Below the pieces are notes generated by a model that was given only the letters and a program-made list of their open reading frames with translations, was not told the DNA's origin and made no database searches. Below are positions 16,235 through 25,455 of a DNA stretch of 64,000 nt, in pieces (positions within the stretch are counted from its first letter, which is position 1; the number at the start of each line of letters is the position of its first letter). Made by a program: the position numbers and the translations under genes. The stretch covers positions 62,001 through 126,000 of the forward strand of contig JBAYKX010000003.1 of NCBI GenBank assembly GCA_041664345.1. Reading direction: 5' to 3'. This DNA is from GWE2-40-63 sp041664345 (GTDB lineage Bacteria; Bacteroidota; Bacteroidia; Bacteroidales; SZUA-534).

Positions 16235-17056
16235 TTATTCAATTCGGTAAGCTGCCAACGAATTTCCGAAAAATGTTGGAATAAAAAGGGTTTTTGTTTT
16301 GATGCAATAATCAATATCGGCCGCATTGTACTTTTCTGCTGCCAAATTTAACACTTCAACAGGAGCCGAATCGGTGGATACTACCTGCACTTTCCCAGTC
16401 CAATCGGAGATAATGAATTTGTTGGCGGTAAACCGCTCCAATCCATCAATTTCACCGGTACCTTCAATGAGTTTTTGAAGGATTTTGGTTGTCACATCAA
16501 CCTTATAAATTACGTTGGCAATGCCAGCAAATAGGTTTTCGTTTTCCCAATAAAGGCCATTCACCTGCTGCAAAACGGAATCTTTCACTAGCAATTCAAA
16601 CCGGTTGTTCCGAATCAAATAAATGGTATTATCTATCATATCGGAAACAGCCACAACTCCTTGATTGCTGGCGGTAACATCATTCAAAAACTTGGAACCG
16701 GGTATTTCAATAAATTGAACAATTATACCTTGTTTCCTATCAATTACGGCCACCCGGTCAACATCGGCTACATAAAGCAAATTGCCATATACAGCCATTC
16801 CTTTTGGTGCATGTAACCCAGTTACCCAATGTTGAGCAATTATATCGCCATTAGGTGTCAACCGGGAAATGTACCCGTTACTATCTTTTTCCGCAGGGCT
16901 TCCTTTTACGTTACTCACATAAATAACCGAATCGTCGAATAACACTGACTCTGGAACTTCAAGTATTGCAGGTGTTTCCCATATTTTTACGGCTTTTTGG
17001 GCATTGCCAAGTAATACTATTCCAACAAATGCAATAAGAAATAAAAACTTTTTCAT
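16235..17056 (-). CDS. Secreted SMP-30/NHL-type beta-propeller protein
   Basis: From the ATG at complement 17054-17056 this is a 273-residue protein with a signal peptide (MKKFLFLIAF...GNAQ). The rest is made of repeating beta-propeller blades with typical motifs such as ESVLFDDSVIYVSNV, HAPKGMAVYGNLLYVADV and VNGLYWENENLFAGIANVIYKVD. It resembles SMP-30/gluconolactonase and NHL-repeat proteins. Catalytic residues for lactonase activity are not certain. It is flanked by a palindrome on the downstream side and lies upstream of ffh without obvious operon linkage. Confidence 0.8.
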   Translation of the reverse strand: MKKFLFLIAFVGIVLLGNAQKAVKIWETPAILEVPESVLFDDSVIYVSNVKGSPAEKDSNGYISRLTPNGDIIAQHWVTGLHAPKGMAVYGNLLYVADVDRVAVIDRKQGIIVQFIEIPGSKFLNDVTASNQGVVAVSDMIDNTIYLIRNNRFELLVKDSVLQQVNGLYWENENLFAGIANVIYKVDVTTKILQKLIEGTGEIDGLERFTANKFIISDWTGKVQVVSTDSAPVEVLNLAAEKYNAADIDYCIKTKTLFIPTFFGNSLAAYRIE

Positions 17057-17113
17057 TTTTTTAATTTTTAAATGATTCATCAAAGTAACAAGAAATTACT
17101 GGTCAAGTTCAAT

Positions 17114-17156
17114 AATAAAAAAACACCATCAACAAATAAACCTGCACGATGGTGTT
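17114..17156 (-). terminator. Rho-independent terminator of ackA
   Basis: On the minus strand the stem AACACCATC (17148-17156 side) / GATGGTGTT (17122-17130 side) is followed by a seven-T tract. It starts 26 bases after the ackA stop. Confidence 0.8.
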
Positions 17157-17181
17157 GTAATGAAATACATATTGTGTCGTT

Positions 17182-18390
17182 TTAATTCAACGCGGAAACT
17201 ATCCGCATGGTATCTTCAGCAATTACCAATTCCTCGTTGGTTGGAACTACCATTACCTTAACCTTACTATCTGCGGTTGAAATAACCATTTCTTTTCCCC
17301 GCATGTTATCGTTTTTATTTTTATCAATTTTAATGCCCAGATATTCCATATTTTGGCAAATGGCTGCGCGCGTTTCCGGCCCATTTTCACCAATTCCACC
17401 TGCAAAAATCAAAATATCTAATCCACCCAAGGCAGCTATGTAAGCACCAATATATTTCTTGATTCGGTAATAATACATGTTGAGTCCCAATATAGCCCGT
17501 TCGTTATGCTCCACATTGGCTGCGTGTTCAATTTCACGCATATCGGACGAAACTCCGGTAATCCCAAGCATCCCGCTTTGTTTGTTGAATACCGTATTCA
17601 GCGAGCTCAAGCCTAATTCCTCCTTATCCATAATAAAACTAACAATTCCCACATCCAAGTCTCCAGTACGGGTACCCATAATTAGTCCTTCAACGGGGGT
17701 AAATCCCATGGAAGTGTCGATGGATTTACCATTTTCGATAGCACACATGGAAGCACCATTTCCCAAATGGCAGGTTATTATTTTTTGTTTTTCGATGGGT
17801 ACGTTTTCTATTAAGCAAGCTCTTTTAGCAATGTATGAATGGCTGGTTCCATGAAAACCATATCGCCTGATTTTGTATTTGTTGTAAAGCGAATAAGGAA
17901 TGGCATACATAAAAGCATGTTCGGGCATGGTTTGATGAAAGGCCGTATCAAAAACTGCTACCTGTTTAATTCCGGGTAAAAGCTGCATCATGGCTTGTAT
18001 GCCTTTCAAATTGGCCGGATTATGCAAAGGAGCTAATTCAATACATTTTTCGATTTGATCAAGAGCAAAGGCATCAATAAATGCACTGTCTTTAAAATGT
18101 TCGCCTCCATGGGCTACTCGGTGACCCACAGCATCTAAATCATTGAGCGACTCCAAACATCCATGTTTTTTGCTGGTTAAAATACCCAATATATATTCAA
18201 TACCCGTTTGATGGTCGATAATCTCCCCTTCAAACCGTACTTTTTCCTCATTCTCTTTCTCTAATTTCACAAATGAACCCTTCAGTCCAACTTTTTCAGC
18301 AATCCCGCAGGCCTTGCATTTATTTATATTCATATCCCATAACTGGAATTTTATGGAGGAACTACCACAATTCAGTACCAAGATTTTCAT
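17182..18390 (-). CDS. ackA: Acetate kinase
   Basis: This 402-residue enzyme interconverts acetate + ATP and acetyl phosphate + ADP. It shows the ASKHA fold with VLNCGSSSIKFQLWD at the N-terminus, AVFDTAFHQTMP and the phosphate-binding HLGNGASMCAIENG, and GGLDILIFAGGIGENGP near the C-terminus. Length is normal. There is no phosphotransacetylase gene next to it. It is 31 bases downstream of a hydroxyacyl-CoA dehydrogenase gene, so the two probably form an operon. Confidence 0.97.
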   Translation of the reverse strand: MKILVLNCGSSSIKFQLWDMNINKCKACGIAEKVGLKGSFVKLEKENEEKVRFEGEIIDHQTGIEYILGILTSKKHGCLESLNDLDAVGHRVAHGGEHFKDSAFIDAFALDQIEKCIELAPLHNPANLKGIQAMMQLLPGIKQVAVFDTAFHQTMPEHAFMYAIPYSLYNKYKIRRYGFHGTSHSYIAKRACLIENVPIEKQKIITCHLGNGASMCAIENGKSIDTSMGFTPVEGLIMGTRTGDLDVGIVSFIMDKEELGLSSLNTVFNKQSGMLGITGVSSDMREIEHAANVEHNERAILGLNMYYYRIKKYIGAYIAALGGLDILIFAGGIGENGPETRAAICQNMEYLGIKIDKNKNDNMRGKEMVISTADSKVKVMVVPTNEELVIAEDTMRIVSALN

Positions 18391-18421
18391 GGTTATATCT
18401 CTTTAAAATTTTTCTGTTCAA

Positions 18422-19363
18422 TTATTTTTTATTCAATTCGTACTGGTAAAACCCACTACCTGTAATCCTACCAAATTTGTTGGCCCTAACAAGCTTCTTA
18501 ATAATGGGTGATGCCATATATTTCCGATCACCAAATTCACTGTAGAGGTTTTCCATCCAACGCAATACTTTGTCCAATCCTATTTTATCGGCCATCTCAA
18601 ATGGACCTAATACCTGTCCTAAGCCAATTCTCATTGTTTTGTCAATATCTTCCATTGACCCTACTCCTTCCATCAATACATCGCATGCCTCATTCAATTG
18701 AGCCATAAATACCTTTACACTAATTAAACCCGGCGATTCTTCGCAAAGAATGGCTTCTTTGCCAATCATGGTCACAAACTTTATCACCTTATCGTACACC
18801 AAATCGGAAGTATATAAACCGCGAACTACCTCAACCATTCTAGCATTGGGTGTATTGGTTAAAAAGTGGAGGCTCACGCATCGTTCACTATGAGTTAATT
18901 CCGATGAAAGTTCTGTAATTACGATAGTAGCAGAATTCGTTGCGATGATGCATTCAGGCGAAACCACTTCTTCAATCCTTTTGAACACGTCTTTTCTACT
19001 GGAAATACGCCTTTCGCGCGAATTACTGCGGATTGCTTCTACCACTAAATCACACCCGGAAAGGTGTTCATAACCAACAAATCCGTTTATTCTTGATAAA
19101 ATGGCCCGCTTTTCACCGGGAGTCATGCCCCAATGCTCGATCATTTTATCGAGCTCTTTAACAATCTCCATTTTGGCATGTTCGATTTTCTCAATATCGA
19201 GATCAACAAACACCACTTCCATTTCTCTTTGGCTAATCATTAAAGCAATGGATTGACCAACACCTCCACACCCAACAATACCAACTTTTGAAAACATTTG
19301 CTTCGGCCTATTTTTAGAGAATAAACCATAATCTTCAATGGATTCTACAATAATTTCTGACAT
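18422..19363 (-). CDS. 3-hydroxyacyl-CoA dehydrogenase family protein
   Basis: This 313-residue NAD-dependent dehydrogenase has the N-terminal Rossmann domain with VGIVGCGGVGQSIALMI (residues 27-43) and the acidic turn FVDLD, then the catalytic segment SLHFLTNTPNARMVEVVRG, with the catalytic His in the HF pair, and a C-terminal helical domain EACDVLMEGVGSMEDIDKTM. It oxidises 3-hydroxyacyl-CoA, probably short chain (like 3-hydroxybutyryl-CoA). A 60-residue N-terminal extension is absent, so it is the short monofunctional type. It precedes ackA in a likely two-gene unit. Confidence 0.9.
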   Translation of the reverse strand: MSEIIVESIEDYGLFSKNRPKQMFSKVGIVGCGGVGQSIALMISQREMEVVFVDLDIEKIEHAKMEIVKELDKMIEHWGMTPGEKRAILSRINGFVGYEHLSGCDLVVEAIRSNSRERRISSRKDVFKRIEEVVSPECIIATNSATIVITELSSELTHSERCVSLHFLTNTPNARMVEVVRGLYTSDLVYDKVIKFVTMIGKEAILCEESPGLISVKVFMAQLNEACDVLMEGVGSMEDIDKTMRIGLGQVLGPFEMADKIGLDKVLRWMENLYSEFGDRKYMASPIIKKLVRANKFGRITGSGFYQYELNKK

Positions 19364-19516
19364 TTTTGATTGATTTTGTTTAATACTGCAAAATAAGGTA
19401 TATTCTGAGTATAATCTGTTATTTTTTTGGGTGATTTTTAACAGATAATTTAAATATTTTGGAAAGAATCGGAAATTAGTTTACTGCTGACAAAAGCAAT
19501 AACTTCTTCCATTTTT

Positions 19517-20833
19517 TTACGGGTTTTCCATGAAATGAGCTTCTTCTTTAAGCCGATTAATTTCACTTTCAAGCCACTTCAATTCATACTCATTCGTTTT
19601 CTGGATATCCAGTTTTTGCTTGTATTTCTCGTAGTAATATAAAGCTTTTTTCGAATCCTTCTGTTTATCGTTATAAAACCGACCTATGGTTTTATAAATT
19701 GCAATACCATCGGGATTAATCGATGCTGCCTCTAAATAATTATCGAGAGCTTTATTATAAAGTGGCTCAGCTTGGGTCTTCGTACTATCGCGAAAACCAC
19801 AGTAATCAGCATATTTGGAAAAAGTATTCCCATTTTCTTCAAATACTTTAGCAATTAATCCCCGGTCGAATAATTGGGTCAATGCCAAATTCAAATGCAT
19901 GAGGCTTTTTTCGTATTGATAATCTTTTTGGCAAGCCAGCCCCATAATGAACTGGTTTTTGGTATCGCCGGGCTGGTTTTTCAAGTACTTATCGAGCCAA
20001 AATATTGACTCCGCATATTGTCCGTTGTTAAATAAACTTTGCCCGTAATTTTTGCAGGTAAACTGGCTCGTATCACCCAATGAAACAATATAGGCAAATT
20101 GCCTCACTGCATCTAAACTGTTTTCTTGGAGTGCTGAAATATAAGCCTGTTGTTTAAGTATTTTGATATTATTTGGGTAGAGTATTAGAAAAGAATCGCA
20201 ATAATACTGGCCATCTTCATACTGCTTTTTATCAACTAATTCATTTATTAACTCGTTAATACTCCGCAAATCGGAAGGGTTTAACTCAATAGCTTTCAAA
20301 TAATAAGGAATTACAGGTTCCGAAAAACCAAATTTACTGCAACAATACGCCAGTTGCGAATAAAAATAACCGTTGGTCGAGTCTAACTGTACCAACTGTG
20401 AATAGGTTTCAATAGCCTTACCAAATTCCTTTAGACCTTTATAAATAGATGCCATCCGTATTTTTGAAGGAATATGCAACGAATCAATGGATAATAGTTC
20501 ATTGTAGGAAAGCATTGCTTGCTTGTCGTTTCCAGCCGATTCCTGACAGATTCCCATTGAATATAAAACCTGAACTTTATTATCAGATAATAAAAGTGAC
20601 TGATTGTAAGTCTCCACAGCTTCTTTATATTTACTTAAAGACTGTTCAGCCATTCCTTTATAATACCATACTTCAAAAGATCCGGATTGCTGATTGATTA
20701 ATGAATCCGCCTGAGTAATAACCCGTTGATATTCATTGTTGGAATACAACCGCTGCAATTCCGCCGTGTTTTGAGCTATTGAAGGGAAAGAATAAACAAT
20801 AATAAAAGCCAAGCAATAAAGAAATGGTTTCAT
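19517..20833 (-). CDS. Secreted TPR-repeat protein
   Basis: This 438-residue protein has a signal peptide (MKPFLYCLAFIIVYSFPSIAQ) and about nine tetratricopeptide repeats, for example VWYYKGMAEQSLSKYKEAVE and GYFYSQLAYCCSKFGFSEPV. It ends with a charged helix ESEINRLKEEAHFMENP. The repeats suggest an envelope scaffold or binding role. It stands alone, flanked by gaps of 153 and 364 bases. No specific function is known. Confidence 0.85.
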   Translation of the reverse strand: MKPFLYCLAFIIVYSFPSIAQNTAELQRLYSNNEYQRVITQADSLINQQSGSFEVWYYKGMAEQSLSKYKEAVETYNQSLLLSDNKVQVLYSMGICQESAGNDKQAMLSYNELLSIDSLHIPSKIRMASIYKGLKEFGKAIETYSQLVQLDSTNGYFYSQLAYCCSKFGFSEPVIPYYLKAIELNPSDLRSINELINELVDKKQYEDGQYYCDSFLILYPNNIKILKQQAYISALQENSLDAVRQFAYIVSLGDTSQFTCKNYGQSLFNNGQYAESIFWLDKYLKNQPGDTKNQFIMGLACQKDYQYEKSLMHLNLALTQLFDRGLIAKVFEENGNTFSKYADYCGFRDSTKTQAEPLYNKALDNYLEAASINPDGIAIYKTIGRFYNDKQKDSKKALYYYEKYKQKLDIQKTNEYELKWLESEINRLKEEAHFMENP

Positions 20834-20924
20834 GTATATTTTTATTTTTTAGATCAAGGCAATAGGAATTACTCACTCCATGTTTATTTTCAAAGGTGTT
20901 CGTGAACTAAAGGTTCGCCATAAA

Positions 20925-20992
20925 TAACTTAGCGAAGCGTTCTCACCGGTATTTCCGGTAACTTAGCGAAGCGTTCTCACCGGTATTTCCGG
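20925..20992. repeat. 34-bp tandem duplication
   Basis: Two perfect head-to-tail copies (20925-20958 and 20959-20992) of a unit containing AGCGAAGCGTTCTCACCGG and a CCGGTATTTCCGG palindrome. It lies in the 364-bp gap between the TPR gene and the BlaR1-like gene. Each unit can form a small hairpin. Confidence 0.8.
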
Positions 20993-21097
20993 TAATCGTT
21001 TGCTGTTTGTATGCAAATTCTTGCTAATGGCTATTTCATAGAATCAAATTTCAAATTTGTTTAGAAATGATTATTGTGAATGCAAAAAATTAAAAGC

Positions 21098-21147
21098 AAA
21101 GAACCGCAAAGTCAGAAATTATTGGACTTCTTTGCGATTCTTTTTGT
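21098..21147. terminator. Hairpin downstream of the BlaR1-like gene
   Basis: A stem AAAGAACCGCAAAG (21098-21111) / CTTTGCGATTCTTT (21129-21142), one mismatch, followed on the plus strand by TTTTTG and with A-rich sequence at the other side. It lies 56 bases beyond the stop of the minus-strand gene and may work in both directions. Confidence 0.5.
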
Positions 21148-21197
21148 TAATATTTTACTATTTTCTACTTATAAAAAAAAGCATTGAATATTATATT

Positions 21198-22466
21198 CTA
21201 TTTCAATTTAAAATTGATGGGAATAGTAAATGAAACATTAACGTTTTTACCATTCTGCTTTCCGGGTGTCCATTGTGGAATGCCTTTAACTACCCTAATT
21301 GCTTCTTCATCGAGCGAAGGGTCAACACCGCGTACCACCTTAACTTGCTCTATTCCACCATTTTGATTCACAACAAACTGAACAAAAACCCTTCCTTGAA
21401 TCCCCTTTTGTTTTGCTACCTCAGGATACTTAACACTTTGAGCAATAAATTCTCTTAGAGAACTATCACCACCTAGATATTCAGGCATATCTTCAACAAT
21501 AAAAAATACTGTAGTATCTAATTCAGTAATAGTAACACTCTTATTAATATCTGCCGATTCGGTATTAATATTTCCCGTTGTTTCGCTAATGGTTGCTTTG
21601 TTACATGCAAACACAACAAAAGTCAATACTAAAATTGGAGCAACCCAAACAAAACGAATTTTTGCCCATTTCGATGATTTTATTTTTTTTAACATGATTA
21701 ACCTCCTTTTAATTAATGAATAATTGAATGAATTGGGTAAGGTCAGCAGTTTCATTCCTGTTGCCTGCGCAAACAACAGTTCCTGATAGTCCGCTTTTTG
21801 AATACCCGATTGAATAGCCCCTTGGTCGGCTAAAAACTCATGAATTTCCTTAGCCGATTTCCGGTACCGATAGACAATGGGATGAAACCAGAACAGCACA
21901 ATTAACAATTCATAAAACAGGCAATCAAACGTATGCCGCTGCCGGATGTGCACCAATTCGTGGGCAATAATTTTATCCACCTGCTCTTTTGAATACTTAG
22001 AACCATTTATATAAATGCGGTTCAAAAACGAAAATGGAATAATGGATTTATCAACCAAAACAACATTCGAAGGATATGTTTGGTTACTGCTATTTAATCC
22101 ATTTTTAGCTATAAAAGCAACTTGTAACAGCCTTACAATAAATAGTAAACTTAGTACCACTACCCCAGCTAAATAAATAAGCGAAGCCCATTGCCAACCT
22201 GTAATGGTGTGAACCACTTGCATTTCGTACCCAGTGGCTGTTATAGTAACTGTTTCAAGTAAATTGTAAAACAGTGTTGCTGAACTTTTTGACGATTGAA
22301 TTGAAATAGTAATCCAAGGAATAAGTATGGAAACTAAAGCACTTACCAGCAAATACAACCGGTTTGCCATAAAAAAAGTCTCCTTATGAAGAAATAGTTG
22401 GTAATATCCATAGAATAAAGCTATGGCAACCGATGATTCCAAAAGCATCAATACTAAACTATCCAT
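21198..22466 (-). CDS. BlaR1/MecR1-type M56 peptidase with TonB C-terminal domain
   Basis: Starting at the ATG at complement 22464-22466 (good site GAAAGGTGG upstream) this 422-residue protein has three to four N-terminal membrane helices, an M56 zinc peptidase site IIAHELVHIRQRHTFDCLFY with the HExxH-like HELVH, a further membrane helix near the KIRFVWVAPILVLTFVVF segment, and a C-terminal TonB-type domain (YLGGDSSLREFIAQ to NVSFTIPINFK). It overlaps the BlaI gene by eight bases. In the bla/mec system the sensor cleaves the repressor when it meets a beta-lactam or other envelope signal. The TonB-like domain is common in Bacteroidota members; its ligand is unknown. Confidence 0.9.
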   Translation of the reverse strand: MDSLVLMLLESSVAIALFYGYYQLFLHKETFFMANRLYLLVSALVSILIPWITISIQSSKSSATLFYNLLETVTITATGYEMQVVHTITGWQWASLIYLAGVVVLSLLFIVRLLQVAFIAKNGLNSSNQTYPSNVVLVDKSIIPFSFLNRIYINGSKYSKEQVDKIIAHELVHIRQRHTFDCLFYELLIVLFWFHPIVYRYRKSAKEIHEFLADQGAIQSGIQKADYQELLFAQATGMKLLTLPNSFNYSLIKRRLIMLKKIKSSKWAKIRFVWVAPILVLTFVVFACNKATISETTGNINTESADINKSVTITELDTTVFFIVEDMPEYLGGDSSLREFIAQSVKYPEVAKQKGIQGRVFVQFVVNQNGGIEQVKVVRGVDPSLDEEAIRVVKGIPQWTPGKQNGKNVNVSFTIPINFKLK

Positions 22467-22851
22467 GGCTTTCCACCTTTCTTGATTCAATTTGACTCTC
22501 AATCAACTGTTTCATTTCCTCCATCTCCTGCAACGACAGGGTTTCCTCCTTGGTGAAAAATGAAACCATTTGCTGATACGAACTGCTGAAATAATTCCCA
22601 ACAAAGTTTTTCAAATAAAAGCGGGAATACTCCTTTTTGGAAATAAGTGGAAAATAACGATGGGTTTTTCCAAAGGCTTCGTGATCAAGGAAACCTTTGT
22701 CCTCCAAAATGCGGATAAATGTAGAAACTGTGTTGTAAGCTGGTTTCGGATCGGGAAGTTTTTCAATCACATCCTTCACAAATGCCTTTTCCAGTTCCCA
22801 AAGTACTTGCATTATCTGCTCTTCGGCCCGTGTTAATTCCTTTATTTCCAT
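22459..22851 (-). CDS. BlaI/MecI/CopY family repressor
   Basis: From the ATG at complement 22849-22851 this is a 130-residue winged-helix repressor: ELTRAEEQIMQVLWELEKAFVKDVIEKLPDP, then PAYNTVSTFIRILEDKGFLDHEAFGKTHRYFP as recognition region. The C-terminal part (FLKNFVGNYFSSSYQQMVSFF) is the dimerisation helix region. A longer frame to 22902 would run into the operator and is unlikely. It is co-transcribed with the M56 sensor-peptidase, which should cleave it. The target operator is the double dyad upstream. Confidence 0.92.
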   Translation of the reverse strand: MEIKELTRAEEQIMQVLWELEKAFVKDVIEKLPDPKPAYNTVSTFIRILEDKGFLDHEAFGKTHRYFPLISKKEYSRFYLKNFVGNYFSSSYQQMVSFFTKEETLSLQEMEEMKQLIESQIESRKVESHG

Positions 22852-22898
22852 AAATTCGTGTGTTGTTAAGCTATCATCCAATTGTCTGAAACAAATAT

Positions 22899-22936
22899 AC
22901 AACTAGTTTTTTAGTTGTCAAACTAAATTCTTAGTT
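22899..22936 (-). promoter_or_regulatory. Double-dyad operator of the BlaI-type repressor
   Basis: Two inverted repeats stand 48 bases upstream of the repressor start: ACAACTA-6-TAGTTGT at 22899-22918 and AACTAA-4-TTAGTT at 22921-22936. They share the half-site ACTAnnTT of BlaI/MecI operators (TACA/TGTA type). The pair fits autoregulation of the BlaI/M56 unit. Confidence 0.75.
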
Positions 22937-23022
22937 ATTTTTAATTGAATATCTAAATGAGAGGTTAAATTATGGATGTCTAATCAAATTCGGTGATACT
23001 TTTTCAATGCCATAAATAAAAG

Positions 23023-23090
23023 TTCACCCACCGCCCTTCGTTCCGATAGCTATCGGAATCCCTCAAGGGAGGACTAGCATTGATTGAGGG
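23023..23090. repeat. Copy of the GATAGCTATC palindromic repeat
   Basis: This 68-bp sequence is the reverse complement of the central part of the 6848-6979 repeat, with the palindrome TTCCGATAGCTATCGGAA at 23041-23058 and the flank CCCTCAAGGGAGGACTAGCA. It lies in the 440-bp gap before the radical SAM gene, the rest of which contains no gene. Confidence 0.65.
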
Positions 23091-23292
23091 TTTTGAGTTT
23101 GATAATAAGTTGTAATTGGTATAGCTAAAAACGAAGTATTTTCTAATCTCAGAACAATTTATCGCAGCAGCTTGTCCCAGCCTGCTCCGATTTCTCGGCG
23201 GCGCTGCGTTGTCCCTTTAAATCTAACTATGAACTTCTCAAAGTCCAATTTGTTATTAGCATCATTAAAAAGATTGATACCTTTGCCCCAAC

Positions 23293-25248
23293 ATGGAAAA
23301 TTCAAACTTGTTATATACCAAATACAAAGTAACCGATTGGCTGCCCACCACCGTTAAAGAATCCCGTGAACGGGGCTGGGAGGAACTCGATGTAGTACTT
23401 TTTTCAGGTGATGCTTATGTTGATCATCCATCGTTTGGTCCGGCAGTAATCAGCCGTGTTTTGCAAAACATGGGTTTGAAAGTAGCCATTGTGCCTCAGC
23501 CCAACTGGCGCGACGACTTGCGCGATTTCAAAAAGTTTGGGATTCCCCGCTTGTTTTTTGGGGTTACTTCCGGTTGCATGGACAGCATGGTAAACCACTA
23601 CACCGCCAACAAACGCTTACGGTCCGATGATGCCTACACTCCCGGAGGAAAAGCAGGCTATCGGCCCGATTACGCCACCACAGTTTATACCAACATTTTA
23701 AAAAAACTTTACCCCGGTGTACCTATTATTATAGGTGGCATTGAAGCTTCGTTGCGCCGTTTGACTCATTACGACTATTGGAGCGACCAATTGATGCCTT
23801 CACTTTTACTGAATGCAAAAGCCGATTTGCTGGTGTATGGATTGGGCGAAAAACCGCTACAGGAAATTGTTGATTTAATGCAAAAGGGCGTTTCCATTGA
23901 AAAAATACAAACCGTAAATCAAACGGCCTATTTAATTCCAAAGGGAACCGAAGTTGCCACTCGAAAAAACTGGAAATCGCAAACGTTGGATTCGTATGAA
24001 GCGTGTTTGGACGATAAAGAAAAACATGCCTACAATTTCAAAATAATTGAAGAAGAATCGAACAAATACGAATCGGACCGGTTGTTGCAGGATGCCGGGG
24101 ATTTCACAGTGGTAGTTAACCCATCGAACGGACCCTTGAGCGAAAAAGAGATGGATGCTGTTTACGATTTGCCATTCACCCGCTTACCGCACCCAAAATA
24201 CCACAACAAGCCCGCCATACCAGCTTACGAAATGATTCGTCATTCGGTGAATATCCATCGCGGATGTTTTGGAGGATGCAGTTTTTGTACCATTTCGGCC
24301 CATCAAGGGAAATTCGTATCAAGCCGCAGCAAGGAATCCATTTTAAAAGAAGTGGAACTGGTTACCAAAATGCCCGATTTTAAAGGTTATATTTCCGATG
24401 TTGGAGGTCCATCGGCCAATATGTGGAAAATGAAAGGCAAGATTGAAAATGTCTGCCGATCCTGCAAGCGGGCTTCCTGTTTATTTCCAAAGGTTTGCCC
24501 CAATTTGGATACCGACCATTCCCAAATGACGGAACTTTACAAGGAAATACGAAAAAACCCAGCTATTAAAAAAGCATTTATCGGAAGCGGTATCCGCTAC
24601 GATTATCTAGACCACCAGGAAGAGGAACGTTCCCACTTTAAAGAATACATAACCGAAGTAATAAAACACCATGTTTCAGGAAGGTTAAAAGTTGCTCCGG
24701 AACATACATCACCAAAGGTGTTGCGGTTGATGCGCAAACCCGATTTTGACTTATTCAAAAACCTGAAAACTGTTTTTGACGAAGTGAATGAGGAAAGTGG
24801 CATGAAGCAACAGTTGATTCCTTATTTTATATCAAGCCACCCCATTTGTGAAGATGAAGATATGGCGGATGTGGCCATTCAAACCAAAAATATGGATTTT
24901 AAGCTGGAGCAGGTTCAAGATTTTACTCCTACCCCCATGACATTGGCTACGGTAATCTATTATTCCGGAATTGATCCTTATTCAGGAAAGAGGATGTTCA
25001 CCGCTAAGACCCAAACAGAAAAGAAGAATCAGAAACAATTCTTTTTTTGGTACAAACCCGAAGAAAGCCGGAATATTAGGCAACGGCTAACCCAGATTAA
25101 CCGCCCTGATTTAATTCAGGAGCTTTTTGGAAAAGGAAAGGATTACCAAAGTTATTCGCAACCTGGATTTCATACCAAAGGAAATAACATCCGAAACAAA
25201 ACTTCACAATCTAAAGCAAAAACAGAAAAAAATAAGAGAAATTTCTAG
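23293..25248 (+). CDS. YgiQ family radical SAM protein
   Basis: This 651-residue protein is a complete YgiQ/UPF0313-type radical SAM enzyme. The N-terminal half carries a B12-binding-like domain (LDVVLFSGDAYVDHPSFGPA, GGIEASLRRLTHYDYWSD), and the 4Fe-4S motif is RGCFGGCSFCTISAHQG with CxxxCxxC. The C-terminal part has SGRLKVAPEHTSPKVLRLM and PTPMTLATVIYYSG and ends with a lysine-rich tail. The reaction is not known. Its TAG stop is within the CTAG of the left end of a MITE-like element, so the last residues may have been changed by the insertion. Confidence 0.92.
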   Translation: MENSNLLYTKYKVTDWLPTTVKESRERGWEELDVVLFSGDAYVDHPSFGPAVISRVLQNMGLKVAIVPQPNWRDDLRDFKKFGIPRLFFGVTSGCMDSMVNHYTANKRLRSDDAYTPGGKAGYRPDYATTVYTNILKKLYPGVPIIIGGIEASLRRLTHYDYWSDQLMPSLLLNAKADLLVYGLGEKPLQEIVDLMQKGVSIEKIQTVNQTAYLIPKGTEVATRKNWKSQTLDSYEACLDDKEKHAYNFKIIEEESNKYESDRLLQDAGDFTVVVNPSNGPLSEKEMDAVYDLPFTRLPHPKYHNKPAIPAYEMIRHSVNIHRGCFGGCSFCTISAHQGKFVSSRSKESILKEVELVTKMPDFKGYISDVGGPSANMWKMKGKIENVCRSCKRASCLFPKVCPNLDTDHSQMTELYKEIRKNPAIKKAFIGSGIRYDYLDHQEEERSHFKEYITEVIKHHVSGRLKVAPEHTSPKVLRLMRKPDFDLFKNLKTVFDEVNEESGMKQQLIPYFISSHPICEDEDMADVAIQTKNMDFKLEQVQDFTPTPMTLATVIYYSGIDPYSGKRMFTAKTQTEKKNQKQFFFWYKPEESRNIRQRLTQINRPDLIQELFGKGKDYQSYSQPGFHTKGNNIRNKTSQSKAKTEKNKRNF

Positions 25249-25369
25249 TGTTAAGTTAATATAGTAATGTTGGAAACGCTCAATCGGAGCTAGTTCTCCC
25301 TTGGGGGAGAAACCCGAAGGGAGAGGGGAAAATTGCAATATCTATCAGCAAAAATAAACAAAACACTAG
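25245..25369. mobile_element. MITE-like element copy 1 (CTAGTGTT inverted ends)
   Basis: A 125-bp sequence bounded by CTAGTGTT (25245-25252) and AACACTAG (25362-25369). Inside it has CTCAATCGGAGCTAGTTCTC and a CTCCCTTGGGGGAG palindrome. The internal sequence matches copy 2 (42939-43137) in opposite orientation: CCCCTCTCCCTTCG, AAGGGAGAAC and GCTCCGATTGAGCG are common to both. It has no coding capacity. The left end overlaps the stop codon of the radical SAM gene. Confidence 0.65.
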
Positions 25370-25390
25370 CTATCCATATTAAAATATCAA

Positions 25391-25434
25391 AAAAAAAAAA
25401 GACCTAACAGTGATTGAATCCATGTTAGGTCTTT
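25391..25434 (-). terminator. Rho-independent terminator of the four-gene envelope operon
   Basis: On the minus strand a 12-bp stem AAAGACCTAACA/TGTTAGGTCTTT (25398-25434) with a 13-nt loop is followed by a long T tract (complement of 25388-25400). It is 22 bases after the stop of the last gene. Confidence 0.85.
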
Positions 25435-25455
25435 ATGTATTAATTTAACTATATT

